NCBI GenBank assembly: GCA_031271555.1
Contig: JAISVN010000123.1
Location: 1-5,755, forward strand
Length of the DNA stretch: 5,755 nucleotides
DNA from: Candidatus Methanoplasma sp.
GTDB taxonomy: Archaea > Thermoplasmatota > Thermoplasmata > Methanomassiliicoccales > Methanomethylophilaceae
Direction of reading: 5' to 3'
In this document: in pieces, positions 5,286 to 5,755 of the stretch
How the letters are laid out: every line of letters begins with the position of its first letter
Position numbering within the stretch: the stretch's first letter is position 1
Notes under the pieces: model-generated
What the model saw: the letters and a program-made list of their open reading frames with translations, nothing else
Told to the model about the DNA's origin: nothing
The model's database searches: none
Made by a program: the position numbers and the translations under genes

Positions 5286-5755
5286 GTTATGCTCCCCGTG
5301 AGCAGGTACTGGCCTATTAAGTATCCTATTACAAGAAGGAGCCCGAAATGCCAGTTTAGCCTGAATGAGAGGGGGACCAGGAGCCTGCTCTTCTTTGCAT
5401 CGTTCGGTGCTCCCTTTGCGTTCTTCATCAGGATGTACATATCTATGAGAGCTAAGAACGCCAGACCGCATGCCCAAGGTATTGCCTGTAAGAAGATAAG
5501 TACCAGAAGTATAGGGAAAGCTATGCCGTTGAGCGCAATGTACAGCCTCAGACTCCCTTCGTATGAAAGCAGGCTTGAGAGCGTCCTTACCCCTGCTTTC
5601 TTATCTTCATAATAATCACGCGTCTCATTGCCGCTGAGGACAGCGGTTATCAGGAACGCATTGGGAATGGACATCAGCAGGACCTCGTACGATACGATCT
5701 CCGACATGACGTAGTACGTGCCGAGCGGCATCAGTATCCCCATCATGAAGAACAC
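5282..5755 (-). CDS. UbiA-superfamily prenyltransferase, MenA-like (C-terminal part; N terminus beyond window)
   Basis: The last 157 codons of a membrane prenyltransferase enter from the right edge; the true start is outside. The product would transfer a polyprenyl chain from its diphosphate to an aromatic acceptor in the membrane. NETRDYYEDKKAGVRTL (visible residues 43-59) is the second Asp-rich motif of the superfamily, with the DxxxD pair at 47 and 51 that helps hold magnesium and diphosphate, and it resembles the NxxRDxxxDxxxGxxTL form of 1,4-dihydroxy-2-naphthoate prenyltransferases. About five hydrophobic segments are visible, near residues 2-18, 25-41, 70-88, 92-110 and 137-153. The first Asp-rich motif is off-window. 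The stop overlaps the methyltransferase ATG by four bases, so this gene leads an operon. The MenA assignment is favoured over lipid-type UbiA enzymes because of the motif and the UbiE-type partner, but the acceptor could be a naphthoate or another aromatic ring. Confidence 0.85.
   Translation of the reverse strand: MFFMMGILMPLGTYYVMSEIVSYEVLLMSIPNAFLITAVLSGNETRDYYEDKKAGVRTLSSLLSYEGSLRLYIALNGIAFPILLVLIFLQAIPWACGLAFLALIDMYILMKNAKGAPNDAKKSRLLVPLSFRLNWHFGLLLVIGYLIGQYLLTGSIT
5292..5297 (-). promoter_or_regulatory. Ribosome binding site of the methyltransferase inside the prenyltransferase gene
   Basis: GGGGAG on the minus strand ends six bases before the ATG at 5283-5285, within the last codons of the upstream gene. 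It selects this start over the longer in-frame extension back to 5477. Confidence 0.75.

Noticed and set aside
5286..5477. 64-residue N-terminal extension of the methyltransferase
   Set aside because: The segment is the prenyltransferase gene in another frame, looks unlike any UbiE N terminus, and the ATG at 5283-5285 has a good ribosome site and the usual family length.

Overview
The window looks archaeal, most likely class Thermoplasmata and plausibly a gut or host-associated Methanomassiliicoccales relative. This is inferred, not proven. The pointers are frequent ATA (Ile) and AGG (Arg) codons at moderate GC, AT-rich TATA-like promoter sequence, archaeal-style Shine-Dalgarno sites, and a large secreted surface protein joining GLUG-type repeats to InlB B (Listeria-Bacteroides) repeats, an architecture known from adhesin-like proteins of that order. 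No rRNA or other taxonomic marker is present.

Layout. (1) 1..2669, minus strand: most of a large exported adhesin-like protein. It starts at a GTG behind a strong GAGGAG site and stays open for all 889 codons to the left edge. From the N terminus it has a signal peptide, a GLUG-type cap split by an inserted domain of about 146 residues, eleven GLUG-like units holding all 14 cysteines of the visible mature chain, one complete InlB B-repeat and the start of a second. (2) 2670..3108: an AT-rich divergent intergenic region of 439 bases with promoter-like sequence for both sides, two hairpins and a perfect 12-bp palindrome, but no convincing gene. (3) 3109..4521, plus strand: a complete M18-family zinc aminopeptidase with every metal and catalytic residue in place. 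(4) 4530..5285, minus strand: a complete UbiE/MenG-type quinone C-methyltransferase. (5) 5282..5755, minus strand: the C-terminal half of a MenA-like UbiA prenyltransferase, whose stop overlaps the methyltransferase start by four bases (ATGA), so the pair is an operon entering from the right.

Working together. The prenyltransferase would attach an isoprenoid tail to an aromatic ring in the membrane and the methyltransferase would then methylate that ring, so the pair looks like the last two steps of a membrane redox-carrier pathway. The aminopeptidase and this operon converge; their stop codons are eight bases apart and both lie inside one hairpin flanked by T-rich tracts on each strand, apparently a shared bidirectional terminator. 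The adhesin and aminopeptidase are divergent and need not be functionally linked.

I found no clearly new multi-gene system. The most unusual items are the cysteine-bearing GLUG solenoid with its split cap, the stop-codon-embedding terminator, the palindrome upstream of the peptidase, and a menaquinone-type gene pair in what may be a methanogen lineage.
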